From positions 1,234,501 to 1,298,500 of the forward strand of contig NC_014720.1 in the NCBI RefSeq assembly GCF_000166775.1: DNA of 64,000 nucleotides, read 5' to 3'. The DNA comes from Caldicellulosiruptor kronotskyensis 2002. GTDB taxonomy: Bacteria > Bacillota > Thermoanaerobacteria > Caldicellulosiruptorales > Caldicellulosiruptoraceae. Positions 19,128 to 28,726 of this stretch are shown one piece after another. Below the pieces are notes generated by a model. The model did no database searches. It was given only the letters and a program-made list of their open reading frames with translations, and had not been told where the DNA came from. Made by a program: the position numbers and the translations under genes. Numbering within the stretch: the stretch's first letter is position 1; each line of letters begins with the position of its first letter.

Positions 19128-19559
19128 ATGAACTATTTGTGGCTAATATTCGGACTTTTATCAGCTCTGTTTGCATCTCTTGTTGCAATATTTGGGAAGA
19201 TTGGTCTAAAAGGCATTGATACAAACGTTGCAACATCTATAAGAGCCGTGATTATGGCTGCTTTTTTAATCATTGTAGTTGCATTTCAGGGGAAACTGAG
19301 CAAGGTTGGGGAAATATTAGCTGATAAAAAAGCTATTTTGTTTATTGTTTTAAGTGGCGTTGCAGGAGCTCTATCATGGCTTTTCTATTTTTTGGCTCTC
19401 AAGAATGGGAAGGTTCAGCAGGTTGCGCCAATCGACAGGCTTTCGGTTGTGTTTGCAATAGTACTTGCTGCCATTTTTCTTGGCGAGAAAGTTTCATTTT
19501 ACACAGCAATTGGAGTGCTGCTAATTGCCGCAGGTTCTATATTTGTTGCACTGGGCTAA
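19128..19559 (+). CDS. EamA-family (DMT) transporter, single-domain
   Basis: The 143-residue protein has five hydrophobic helices and one EamA repeat, ending with 'IGVLLIAAGSIFVALG'. Full-length DMT transporters carry two such repeats; single-repeat members of about 140 residues exist as a distinct type and probably dimerise. 'LSWLFYFLALKNGKVQQVAPIDRLS' is typical of the family. ATG follows ACGGAGGG. The substrate cannot be told from sequence. Confidence 0.85.
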   Translation: MNYLWLIFGLLSALFASLVAIFGKIGLKGIDTNVATSIRAVIMAAFLIIVVAFQGKLSKVGEILADKKAILFIVLSGVAGALSWLFYFLALKNGKVQQVAPIDRLSVVFAIVLAAIFLGEKVSFYTAIGVLLIAAGSIFVALG

Positions 19560-19625
19560 AAGAATATTATTTTTCAGATTTTAGAAAACAAACTTTGAAA
19601 CTTTTAAGAGGGGAAAGACAGCATT

Positions 19626-20447
19626 ATGAAAACCTGCTTTATAGTCAACACTTCTTTGGAAAAAGGACTTCCTATTTATCTCAAAAGCGTGGGTTTTAAT
19701 CGGTATCAAGAACATATTGTTCGAAAGAATGGGCATCCGGATTATCATTATCTTCACACCGCGCAAGGAAGAGGAGTTTTAATTGTGGATGGGAAGGAAT
19801 ACATTGTTGATGAGTCTGTGGCATTTTTCTTGTGGCCAGGTGTTCCTCATGAATATTATGCGATATCTTCTGAGTGGTCAACATTGTGGCTTACTTTCAA
19901 CGGTCCTGCTTGTGAGATGATATTAAAAACCATGGGAATAAAACCTTTTGAAATATTTAAACTCTCAAGCAAGCAGTATTTGGAAGGCATTTTAGAAGCT
20001 ATTTCAAACAAAGCATCATTTTACAATTATATAGTGTCGATTGAGTGTTCGCAGCTCATTTATAGCTTCATCCTTCACATGGCATTAAATCTGCAAAATA
20101 AAATTGAGAGAAATTTTGAGAGCAACTATTTGAAGTTACTTCCAATCTTGAAATATATTGAAGAGAATTATTCTAAAAACATTACCTTAGATGAACTTTC
20201 TAAGCAGATTGGTCTTTCACCGCAGCATCTTTGCTCAGTTTTTAAGAAGACTTTTCAAACAACACCCTACGAATACTTGATAAGAATTAGGATTCAAAAA
20301 GCAAAAGAACTTTTGATTAAAAACCCGATGATTCAAATAAAAGAAGTATGTTATGAGGTTGGATTCAAAAATCCAAGCTATTTTTGCTATATGTTCAAAA
20401 AGCTGGAAGGAATAACACCAATGCAGTTCAAAAGGCTTTTTGGTTAA
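19626..20447 (+). CDS. AraC-family transcriptional regulator
   Basis: The 273-residue protein has an N-terminal cupin-like sugar-binding part ('HYLHTAQGRGVLIVDGKEY', 'FLWPGVPHEYYA') and a C-terminal double helix-turn-helix: 'ITLDELSKQIGLSPQHLCSVFKK' and 'IKEVCYEVGFKNPSYFCYMFKK', ending 'GITPMQFKR'. AraC proteins of this layout control carbohydrate use. It lies 66 bp after the EamA gene, so the two may be linked, but the regulated genes cannot be read from the window. Confidence 0.92.
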   Translation: MKTCFIVNTSLEKGLPIYLKSVGFNRYQEHIVRKNGHPDYHYLHTAQGRGVLIVDGKEYIVDESVAFFLWPGVPHEYYAISSEWSTLWLTFNGPACEMILKTMGIKPFEIFKLSSKQYLEGILEAISNKASFYNYIVSIECSQLIYSFILHMALNLQNKIERNFESNYLKLLPILKYIEENYSKNITLDELSKQIGLSPQHLCSVFKKTFQTTPYEYLIRIRIQKAKELLIKNPMIQIKEVCYEVGFKNPSYFCYMFKKLEGITPMQFKRLFG

Positions 20448-20547
20448 AAAATTTTTAAATGTCGTAACATTTATGGAAGCTTAGCGTTATATAAGGTAGA
20501 ATAAAAAACAAGAAGAAGCTATTTTTTAGGAGGGAATTTAGTTAAAG

Positions 20548-21273
20548 ATGAAAAACAGAAAGATTGGAGCTGTAAGTTTGGCAATCTTGCTGCTGCTATC
20601 AACTTTTTTGGTATTTTTGGCGCAAAATGTAGATGCATCATCTGCATCTTATCAAGCAAAAACAGAGATTACTGTAAAAGGGCAGGCATCGGTGTATGTA
20701 GAACCTGACATAGCCATTTTGACATTTGGAGTTATGAGTGAAAATGTCAGTGCAGATGCTGCATACTCTCAAACTGCAGCAAAGATTAACAAAACCATTG
20801 ATGCAGTAAAAAAGCTTGGAATTGACCCAAAGGATATAAAGACACTCAGAGTAAATGTTTATCCAAAATATTCTTACAACAAAGATGACGGCACTTCAAA
20901 GATAGTGGGCTTTTATGCATCAACTGATTTGACTGTAACTGTAAGAAATCTTTCTATTGTTGGGAAGGTAATTGATACTGCATTCAGAAATGGTGTAAAT
21001 ACATTTAGTAGCCTTACATTTGATATCTCAAATTCATCGCCTTACTACAACCAGGCACTCTCAAAAGCACTTGAAAATGCAAAGCAAAAGGCAGCAACAA
21101 TTGCAAAAGGACTTGGCATAAGTCTTGGCAAGCCAAAATCTGTTACGGAAAATAGCTATGTGAACAATCCTCCAATAGTTTACTACAAAGCAGAAGCTAT
21201 GGCTTCTTCAACATCAACTCAAATTCAGCCTGGAACAATTGAGATAAAGGCAGAGGTAACATTGGTATATTAA
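20548..21273 (+). CDS. Secreted SIMPL (DUF541) domain protein
   Basis: The 241-residue protein has a clear signal peptide: 'MKNRKIGAVSLAILLLLS' leads to a likely cleavage after 'VDASSA'. The SIMPL/DUF541 fold follows with 'ITVKGQASVYVEPDIAILTFGV', 'GIDPKDIKTLRVNVYPKYS' and a C-terminal beta strand. SIMPL proteins are periplasmic or extracellular oligomers of unclear role, some stress-related. ATG is behind AGGAGGG. It is a single gene ended by a strong terminator. Confidence 0.88.
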   Translation: MKNRKIGAVSLAILLLLSTFLVFLAQNVDASSASYQAKTEITVKGQASVYVEPDIAILTFGVMSENVSADAAYSQTAAKINKTIDAVKKLGIDPKDIKTLRVNVYPKYSYNKDDGTSKIVGFYASTDLTVTVRNLSIVGKVIDTAFRNGVNTFSSLTFDISNSSPYYNQALSKALENAKQKAATIAKGLGISLGKPKSVTENSYVNNPPIVYYKAEAMASSTSTQIQPGTIEIKAEVTLVY

Positions 21274-21293
21274 GATTTTCTAAAATATATGCA

Positions 21294-21325
21294 AAAAGGC
21301 GGCAGGGATAAAACTGCCGCCTTTT
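21294..21325. terminator. Bidirectional terminator between the SIMPL gene and trxA
   Basis: AAAAGGCGGCAG (21294-21305) pairs with CTGCCGCCTTTT (21314-21325), 12 bp around an 8-base loop. T/A runs on both sides allow use in both directions. Confidence 0.85.
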
Positions 21326-21343
21326 CAAATAGTTCTAAGAGCT

Positions 21344-21670
21344 TTAGAGATTTCTGTTTATAAAGTTTACAAAGTCACTCTTAGGTCTTGCACCTATAAT
21401 CTTGTCAACAGCCCTGCCATTTTTGAAGAGCATTATTGTCGGAATGCTCATGATCCTGAATGCATATGCTATGTCGCCATAATCGTCAACATTGAGTTTT
21501 GCGAATTTTACTTTCCCTGCATATTCCTGAGCAAGCTCTTCTATAACAGGTGCAACCATTCTGCAAGGTCCACACCACGCTGCCCAGAAATCCACAACAA
21601 CAGGAATATCTGATTGCAAGACCTCTCTTTCAAAGTTTTCACTTGTTAAAGTTACAATGTTATCTGCCAT
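21344..21670 (-). CDS. trxA: Thioredoxin
   Basis: The 108-residue protein is a classic thioredoxin with the redox pair C33/C36 in '[13 protein letters not shown]', cis-proline 'SIPTIMLF' and the usual length. The frame extends to 21691, but ATG 21670 has AAGGAGA ten bases upstream and gives the normal N-terminus. It lies 44 bp after the CsoR/CstR-like repressor gene on the same strand, so the two probably form an operon that is autoregulated by that repressor. Confidence 0.95.
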   Translation of the reverse strand: MADNIVTLTSENFEREVLQSDIPVVVDFWAAWCGPCRMVAPVIEELAQEYAGKVKFAKLNVDDYGDIAYAFRIMSIPTIMLFKNGRAVDKIIGARPKSDFVNFINRNL

Positions 21671-21714
21671 CTTTATCACATCTCCTTTCAATTTTTATAT
21701 ATACCCAGTTTTAT

Positions 21715-21984
21715 TTATTTGATAAACCTTAATAAGGTTTCAATCAGCTCATCAATGCTTTTTTCATTTTCAGTATTTTTGTACTCAGCAATGCATGACT
21801 TTGAATACTTTTCAAGTATAATTGCTCCCACCTTGTTGAGTGCAGCTTTTACAGCTGCAATTTGTGTCAAAACATCATTGCAAGACTTGTCATTCTCAAT
21901 CATTTTCTGGATACCCTTAATCTGTCCTTCAATCTTTCTGAGTCTCAGCAGTAGATTTTCTTTTTCTTTTCTCAATTCATCCAC
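21715..21984 (-). CDS. CsoR/CstR-family transcriptional repressor with a Cys-Tyr-Cys site
   Basis: This 89-residue all-helical DUF156-family repressor has 'LLLRLRKIEGQIKGIQKMI' and 'SCNDVLTQIAAVKAALNKVG'. In copper-sensing CsoR the ligands are C36, H61 and C65 (Mycobacterium numbering); the matching residues here are C35, Y60 and C64, so the copper-binding histidine is replaced by tyrosine. Two cysteines without the histidine is the arrangement of the persulfide sensor CstR. It sits upstream of trxA with a consensus promoter and a G-tract operator candidate before it. Persulfide or redox sensing is inference. Confidence 0.85.
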   Translation of the reverse strand: MDELRKEKENLLLRLRKIEGQIKGIQKMIENDKSCNDVLTQIAAVKAALNKVGAIILEKYSKSCIAEYKNTENEKSIDELIETLLRFIK

Positions 21985-21999
21985 TTTCTAACCCTCCCT

Positions 22000-22018
22000 A
22001 TACCATATACCCCTATCA
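22000..22018 (-). promoter_or_regulatory. Candidate operator for the CsoR/CstR-like repressor
   Basis: Just downstream of the -10 box, the minus strand carries GGGG-TATAT-GG-TATAGGG, an A/T-spaced G-tract element. Operators of the CsoR/CstR family are G/C-tract elements flanked by TA steps. The position over the transcription start fits repression; the assignment is inference. Confidence 0.4.
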
Positions 22019-22025
22019 CTTAATT

Positions 22026-22053
22026 ATTATACCCTCTTTTTTCATTTTGTCAA
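22026..22053 (-). promoter_or_regulatory. Consensus promoter for the CsoR/CstR-like gene and trxA
   Basis: On the minus strand TTGACA (22053-22048) and TATAAT (22031-22026) are both perfect, with a 16-bp spacer. The start codon at 21984 lies about 40 bp downstream. Confidence 0.8.
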
Positions 22054-22203
22054 CATTTTTTAAAAATAATTTTTTGCAAAAGGTTTCTATAATAAACATT
22101 AGATTTTAAGAGATAATTAAAGATAGAATTGATTTATCTCAAAAAATTAAAAAATAATAAAGAATTTTGGTCTTAAATCGCCTAAAATAGACTTTTTTAA
22201 TAA

Positions 22204-22231
22204 TTGACAAGTATTCACAGATGGGTATAAT
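22204..22231 (+). promoter_or_regulatory. Consensus promoter for the glycosyltransferase pair
   Basis: TTGACA (22204-22209) and TATAAT (22226-22231) are perfect, with a 16-bp spacer. Transcription should begin near 22238, leaving an untranslated leader of about 160 bases. Confidence 0.8.
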
Positions 22232-22237
22232 TAAAAA

Positions 22238-22396
22238 TCAAGGAAGGTCAAAGTAAAACAAATCAGGGTATAAAGTCAAAGTCTCATGTCGTCTATGGGT
22301 TTCCAGCGGTTTTGAGGGCAAGGTATAAGTAAAAGTGGCAGTGGGAAAAATAATTTTAGCTACAAACTAAATATTTTTTGAAAAGGAGGGATTTAA
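22238..22396 (+). other. Long untranslated leader of the glycosyltransferase operon
   Basis: About 160 bases lie between the predicted transcription start and ATG 22397. The middle part (about 22275-22350) is more G-rich than the flanks. I see no convincing terminator hairpin and do not recognise a riboswitch class. The Shine-Dalgarno is AAAGGAGGG. Confidence 0.4.
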
Positions 22397-23557
22397 ATGG
22401 CTATAAAGCCAGTGTTTGTAAGCACATATCCTCCGAGAGAATGTGGTATTGCCACTTTTACACAGGATTTGGTAAATGCAATTGAAAAATATAATGATGT
22501 AAGACGTTGTTATATAATTGCTCTGAGCAAAGACAAGCATATTTATGATAATAGAGTGCTATATGATATTAATCAAGACAAATTTTCAAATTATGTAAAA
22601 GCAGCTAATCTTATTAATATGTCGGACATTGATGTTGTGGTAATTGAGCATGAATATGGAATATTTGGCGGAGAGGATGGAGATTATATAATCCCATTTG
22701 TGAAGCTTATCAAAAAACCAATCATTACAACATTCCACACAGTTTTGAAAAATCCAACTGTAAAACAATTTGAGATACTGAAAAAGTTGGCAGATGTGAG
22801 TTCTAAGGTTATTACAATGGCTAAAACCACCAAGGATATTCTCATGGAAGTGTATGACATAGAAGAAGAAAAGATCGAAATTGTTCACCATGGTGTACCA
22901 TATATGGAGCTTGATGATGGAGAGACTTTGAAAGAAAAGTATGGATTAAAAGGTAGAAAAGTGATATCCACGTTTGGACTTATTAGTCCTGGCAAGGGTT
23001 TAGAGTATGCGATTGAAGCAATGAACAAGGTAAGAAAAGAATTTCCAGAGGCTGTGTATCTGATTTTGGGTCAAACACATCCAAATATCAAAAGAATAAA
23101 AGGTGAAGAGTATAGAGAAAAACTTATGAATATGGTAAAAGAATTAAAGTTAGAAAACAATGTCCAGTTTGTTGATAAATATCTAACAAAAGTAGAAATA
23201 ATGGAATATTTACGCCTGAGCGACATTTACCTGACTCCTTACATAGGGAGGGAGCAGGCTGTATCAGGGACACTCGCATATGCTATCGGTTCTGGCAAAG
23301 CTATAGTTTCGACGCCTTATACTTACGCTCAGGAAATGCTCTCGGATGGCAGAGGTGTTCTTGTAGAGTTTGAAGATGCACAGTCCATTGCAGAGGGAAT
23401 ATTGATGCTTCTTAAAGATGAGAGTCTCAGGAAAGAGATTGAAAGAAAGACATTGGAGATTGGCAAAGAGATGTACTGGCACAATGTTGCAAAGAGAATG
23501 ATAGATATATTCTATGATGTTGTTGAAATAAACAAGAAGGTAGGGGTGATAGCATGA
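22397..23557 (+). CDS. Glycosyltransferase, GT4-like (GT-B fold)
   Basis: The 386-residue protein has the GT-B layout: N-terminal 'STYPPRECGIATFTQDL', the linker 'TVLKNPTVKQFEILKKLAD', and the C-terminal nucleotide-sugar site with 'VISTFGLISPGKGLEYAIEAM' and 'DIYLTPYIGREQAVSGTLAYAIGSGKAIVSTPY'-type E-x7-E region (quoted in part: 'SGTLAYAIGSGKAIVSTPY'). It overlaps the next gene by four bases (ATGA), so they are translationally coupled. The sugar donor and acceptor are unknown; partnership with a glycosidase-like protein suggests synthesis or turnover of a beta-mannan-like or storage/surface glycan. Confidence 0.88.
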   Translation: MAIKPVFVSTYPPRECGIATFTQDLVNAIEKYNDVRRCYIIALSKDKHIYDNRVLYDINQDKFSNYVKAANLINMSDIDVVVIEHEYGIFGGEDGDYIIPFVKLIKKPIITTFHTVLKNPTVKQFEILKKLADVSSKVITMAKTTKDILMEVYDIEEEKIEIVHHGVPYMELDDGETLKEKYGLKGRKVISTFGLISPGKGLEYAIEAMNKVRKEFPEAVYLILGQTHPNIKRIKGEEYREKLMNMVKELKLENNVQFVDKYLTKVEIMEYLRLSDIYLTPYIGREQAVSGTLAYAIGSGKAIVSTPYTYAQEMLSDGRGVLVEFEDAQSIAEGILMLLKDESLRKEIERKTLEIGKEMYWHNVAKRMIDIFYDVVEINKKVGVIA

Positions 23558-24636
23558 AAAGAGGCACAAAGAGGCTTGCCCTTCCTTCTTTAAACACAAA
23601 ACATCTTTTTAGAATGACAGACTCAACAGGAATTTTGCAGCACGCTAAATTCTCAGTGCCAAACTATAAAGAAGGATATACAACAGATGACAATGCAAGA
23701 GCACTGATTGTTGCCTTGAGGCTTTATGAAAAGACAGGAGACAAATTATACCTTGACCTTGTTTATAGATACATGGCATTTTTATACAATGCTTACACCG
23801 AGGATGGCTTTTTCAGAAACTTTATGAATTATTCAAGGGTGTTCATTGACGAAAAAGGCACGGAAGACTGTTTTGCAAGGTCTTTGATTGCTCTTTCGTA
23901 TGTTTACAGCTCTGAGATACTTGATAGTTCTATTAAAGAGCTTGCGTATGTGATGTTAAAGCGCTCGCTCAGAAATGTTTTACACCTCAGCTACCCGATT
24001 AGCATTGCTTATTCAGTAGTTGCACTTTCAATGTTGCACGACATAAAAGAGTTTTCAAGCGAAGCAAAAATGTACTTAGAAGCTCTTTCTGAAAAACTTT
24101 TAAACTTTTACCACAAACACTCAGATGAGAACTGGAAATGGTTTTCTGACAAGCTCACATATGCCAATGCAATAATTCCCTATGCTTTGTTTAGAGCTTT
24201 TGCTGTTACAGAAAAAGAAAAGTATTTAAAGGTTGCAAAAGAAGCTCTTGATTTCTTGTCTGATATTTTATTTGAAAATGGAATTCTAAGAATTATAGGG
24301 AACAGAGGATGGTATGAAAAAGGAAAAGAACGTCCTTATTTTGATGAGCAACCAATTGATGCATGTGACTGTGTGATTGCCTATACTGAGGCTTATAAAA
24401 TCACTGAAGAAAAAGAATACAAAGAAAAAGCTCTCAAAGCTTTCAAGTGGTTTTTAGGTGAAAATATTCACAAAAAGCCTCTGTATGATGAAAAAACAGG
24501 TGGATGTAGAGATGGTATAGAAGAGGATGGCATTAACCAGAACCAGGGTGCAGAATCTACAATTTGTTACCTCTTAGCAAGGCTTTTCATTGAAGATCTT
24601 GTTAAAAGTGAAGAAAAGAATAAAGAGGTTGTGTAA
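23554..24636 (+). CDS. Six-hairpin glycosidase-like protein coupled to the glycosyltransferase
   Basis: This 360-residue protein is built of repeated helical pairs typical of an (alpha/alpha)6 barrel, with a conserved-looking N-terminal 'GYTTDDNARALIVALRLYE' and later 'DEQPIDACDCVIAY' and 'NQNQGAESTICYLLARL'. The DDN and acidic loops are likely active-site residues. It overlaps the glycosyltransferase gene by four bases, so the two act together. I cannot name a CAZy family from the sequence alone. A strong terminator begins inside its last codons. Confidence 0.72.
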   Translation: MKRGTKRLALPSLNTKHLFRMTDSTGILQHAKFSVPNYKEGYTTDDNARALIVALRLYEKTGDKLYLDLVYRYMAFLYNAYTEDGFFRNFMNYSRVFIDEKGTEDCFARSLIALSYVYSSEILDSSIKELAYVMLKRSLRNVLHLSYPISIAYSVVALSMLHDIKEFSSEAKMYLEALSEKLLNFYHKHSDENWKWFSDKLTYANAIIPYALFRAFAVTEKEKYLKVAKEALDFLSDILFENGILRIIGNRGWYEKGKERPYFDEQPIDACDCVIAYTEAYKITEEKEYKEKALKAFKWFLGENIHKKPLYDEKTGGCRDGIEEDGINQNQGAESTICYLLARLFIEDLVKSEEKNKEVV

Positions 24637-24658
24637 GTTTTTCACAACCTCTTTTTTT
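24622..24658 (+). terminator. Terminator of the glycosyltransferase pair
   Basis: AAAGAGGTTGTG (24622-24633) pairs perfectly with CACAACCTCTTT (24643-24654), followed by TTTTC. The stem begins within the coding sequence and includes the stop codon in its loop. Confidence 0.85.
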
Positions 24659-24830
24659 CTTCTAATTTTTTAAAAATTGGCATATTTTGATTTTCTATGG
24701 TTGTTTTGAAATTACTTTGAGTATCTTCCTTACTAAGATTTAAAAAATTTTGTAGCATTTCAGTTATTCTTTCAATATCACTTGGCTTTTTCAATTCTTT
24801 TATTCCTGCTGAGTAAAGTGTTTGATATTA
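24642..24830 (-). pseudogene. Possible decayed coding fragment
   Basis: In the 240-bp gap before trmK, the minus strand has an open stretch of about 60 codons that looks protein-like (for example 'GIKELKKPSDIERITEML' and 'NMPIFKKLEEKKRL'). It has no start codon at its beginning, no Shine-Dalgarno and a stop directly upstream. It could be the tail of a lost gene or chance. I cannot assign a family. Confidence 0.25.
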
Positions 24831-24894
24831 TTATTGACAAAAATTATAATTGTTATTAGAAAGAAAAAGATAGATTTTGGGGAGAAAAGTTTTA

Positions 24895-25560
24895 GTGATT
24901 TCAAAGCGAATTGAAGAAATCATAAATCTTTTGGATAGGTGCAACACTCTTGCTGATATAGGATGTGACCACGGGTATGTTGCGGTAGAAGCTATCAAAA
25001 GAAAAATTGCAAATAAAGTCTTTGCAGTTGACATCAATTTTCAGCCTCTTTTGAAAGCAATAGAGCTTTCTAAAAAAGAAAATGTAGATAATAAAATAGA
25101 GTTTTTGCTTGGCAACGGATTTGATCCAATTGAAGAGGATGTTGATGAAGCTGTTATAGCAGGGATGGGAGCAGAAAACATCTGTAGTATCTTATCCAGG
25201 GCAAAGGACAGAATATCTAATACCACTTTGATATTACAGCCAATGAAAGACATTGAGCTTTTAAGAAAATGGCTTTTTGAAAATGGGTTTGATATATTAA
25301 ATGAAAAGGTTATAAAGGACCAAAACAGGTTTTATGTCATTATAAAATCCAGCTACTCGCAAGAAAAAATATCTTTTTCAGACAAAGATATTTACATTGG
25401 AAAGCATATTCTTAACAGAACAGAAGAGAGTTATGAATTTCTTTTGAAAATGAAAGAAAAGATGCAGAAAATCATGGGGATGAAAAAGGAAAGTTTTTTA
25501 GATACCTCATATGAAGAAAAGGTTTTAATTATGATTGAGGAGGAATTGAAAAAGTGGTAA
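24895..25560 (+). CDS. trmK: tRNA (adenine22-N1)-methyltransferase
   Basis: TrmK methylates N1 of A22 in tRNA using S-adenosylmethionine. The 221-residue protein has SAM motif I 'LADIGCDHGYVAVEAIK', 'AVDINFQPLLKAIELSKKE', 'GNGFDPI' and the conserved 'AVIAGMGAENICSIL' and 'LQPMKDIELLRKWL' blocks. The frame opens at TTG 24877, but GTG 24895 follows GGGGAG by ten bases and gives 'MISKRIEEI', the usual start. It overlaps the Nif3-like gene by seven bases, the arrangement seen in many Firmicutes. Confidence 0.93.
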   Translation: MISKRIEEIINLLDRCNTLADIGCDHGYVAVEAIKRKIANKVFAVDINFQPLLKAIELSKKENVDNKIEFLLGNGFDPIEEDVDEAVIAGMGAENICSILSRAKDRISNTTLILQPMKDIELLRKWLFENGFDILNEKVIKDQNRFYVIIKSSYSQEKISFSDKDIYIGKHILNRTEESYEFLLKMKEKMQKIMGMKKESFLDTSYEEKVLIMIEEELKKW

Positions 25561-26654
25561 GTGCTCAGGAAATAATTTCGTTTATAGAAACCTATTTTCC
25601 CAAAAAACTCTCATATGAATGGGACAACTGCGGTCTTCAGGTTGGAAGTTATTCAGACAAAGTAGATTCGGTTTTGATATGTGTCGATGTGACAGAGGAG
25701 GTTTTAAAAGAAGCTATCTTGCTTGGAGCAAAGCTTATAATTTCTCATCATCCCCTTATTTTTCAGGGAATCAAAAGCATAAAAGATGACACACCAGAAG
25801 GAAGGATTATCATAGATGCTATCAAAAACGGCATAAATATATATTCTGCTCACACCAGTGCAGATGTCTCGAAACATGGTATAAACTACTGGCTTGCCAA
25901 TCTCATAGGTCTTGAAAACATTGAGGGTTTGAACATCAAACAAAAAAATGGGTATTTTAAAGTTGTTGTGTATGTACCAGTAGACTATGTACAAAATGTG
26001 TTAGAGGCAATGGCAAATGAAGGTGCGGGCTTTGTTGGAAAATACAGCCATTGCTTTTTTGCAGTCGAAGGTGAAGGTAGTTTCAAGCCTCAAGAAGGTG
26101 CAAAACCTTTTTTAGGACAGGTAGGTAAGCTTGAAAAGGTTAAAGAGGTAAGACTTGAGAGCATAGTACCTGAAGATAAGCTCAAAAATGTAATAAAATC
26201 GATGTTAAAAGCTCATCCTTATGAAGAAGTTGCATATGACATATACCGGCTTGAAAATGAAATATCATATGAAAGTTTAGGAGTTGTTGGAGAGAGAGAG
26301 GTTTTGGCAAAAGATCTTATCTTAGAGCTAAAACAAAAACTAAACCTTGATTTCGTAAAAGCAAGCATTCAAAAAGATGCTTTTAAGAAGATAGCCATTG
26401 TCAGTGGTTCTGGTAAAGACCTTATAAAAGATGCATATTTCAAGGGTGCAGACTGTCTTATCACAGGCGAAGTTGGTCACCACGGGATTTTGTTGGCAAA
26501 GTCGCTATCGATGAGCATAATAGAGCTTGGACATTATGAGAGCGAAAAGGTGTTTGTGGATATTGTTTACAGCCTTTTTGAAAAGTTTAAGAAAAAAGAT
26601 GATCTGAAAATATATAAATCTAAAATCAATACCAGCTTTACAAACATTTACTGA
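25554..26654 (+). CDS. Nif3-like dinuclear metal-centre protein
   Basis: The 366-residue protein belongs to the Nif3/YqfO family: 'SYEWDNCGLQVGS', the metal-binding 'LIISHHPLIFQGIKSI', 'YSAHTSADVSKHGINYWLA', and C-terminal 'ADCLITGEVGHHGILLA' with 'ELGHYESEK'. The middle third is the PII-like inserted domain seen in long Bacillus-type members. It starts with GTG inside the end of trmK. The molecular role of this family is still unclear; GTP cyclohydrolase annotations for it are not well supported. Confidence 0.9.
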   Translation: MVSAQEIISFIETYFPKKLSYEWDNCGLQVGSYSDKVDSVLICVDVTEEVLKEAILLGAKLIISHHPLIFQGIKSIKDDTPEGRIIIDAIKNGINIYSAHTSADVSKHGINYWLANLIGLENIEGLNIKQKNGYFKVVVYVPVDYVQNVLEAMANEGAGFVGKYSHCFFAVEGEGSFKPQEGAKPFLGQVGKLEKVKEVRLESIVPEDKLKNVIKSMLKAHPYEEVAYDIYRLENEISYESLGVVGEREVLAKDLILELKQKLNLDFVKASIQKDAFKKIAIVSGSGKDLIKDAYFKGADCLITGEVGHHGILLAKSLSMSIIELGHYESEKVFVDIVYSLFEKFKKKDDLKIYKSKINTSFTNIY

Positions 26655-26689
26655 ATCTTAATTTTAAAAATTGTAAACAAAGAGGGTGA

Positions 26690-28720
<2,031 letters not shown>

Positions 28721-28726
28721 GTTTGT

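Noticed and set aside
21715-21984. Copper sensor CsoR
   Set aside because: The histidine ligand position is tyrosine (Y60), and no copper ATPase or chaperone gene is adjacent; trxA is.
22238-22396. Known riboswitch in the glycosyltransferase leader
   Set aside because: No conserved core of any class that I know could be matched and no terminator or anti-terminator pairing is evident.
24642-24830. Intact small minus-strand gene before trmK
   Set aside because: It has no start codon or ribosome site at its beginning, so it is listed only as a possible remnant.
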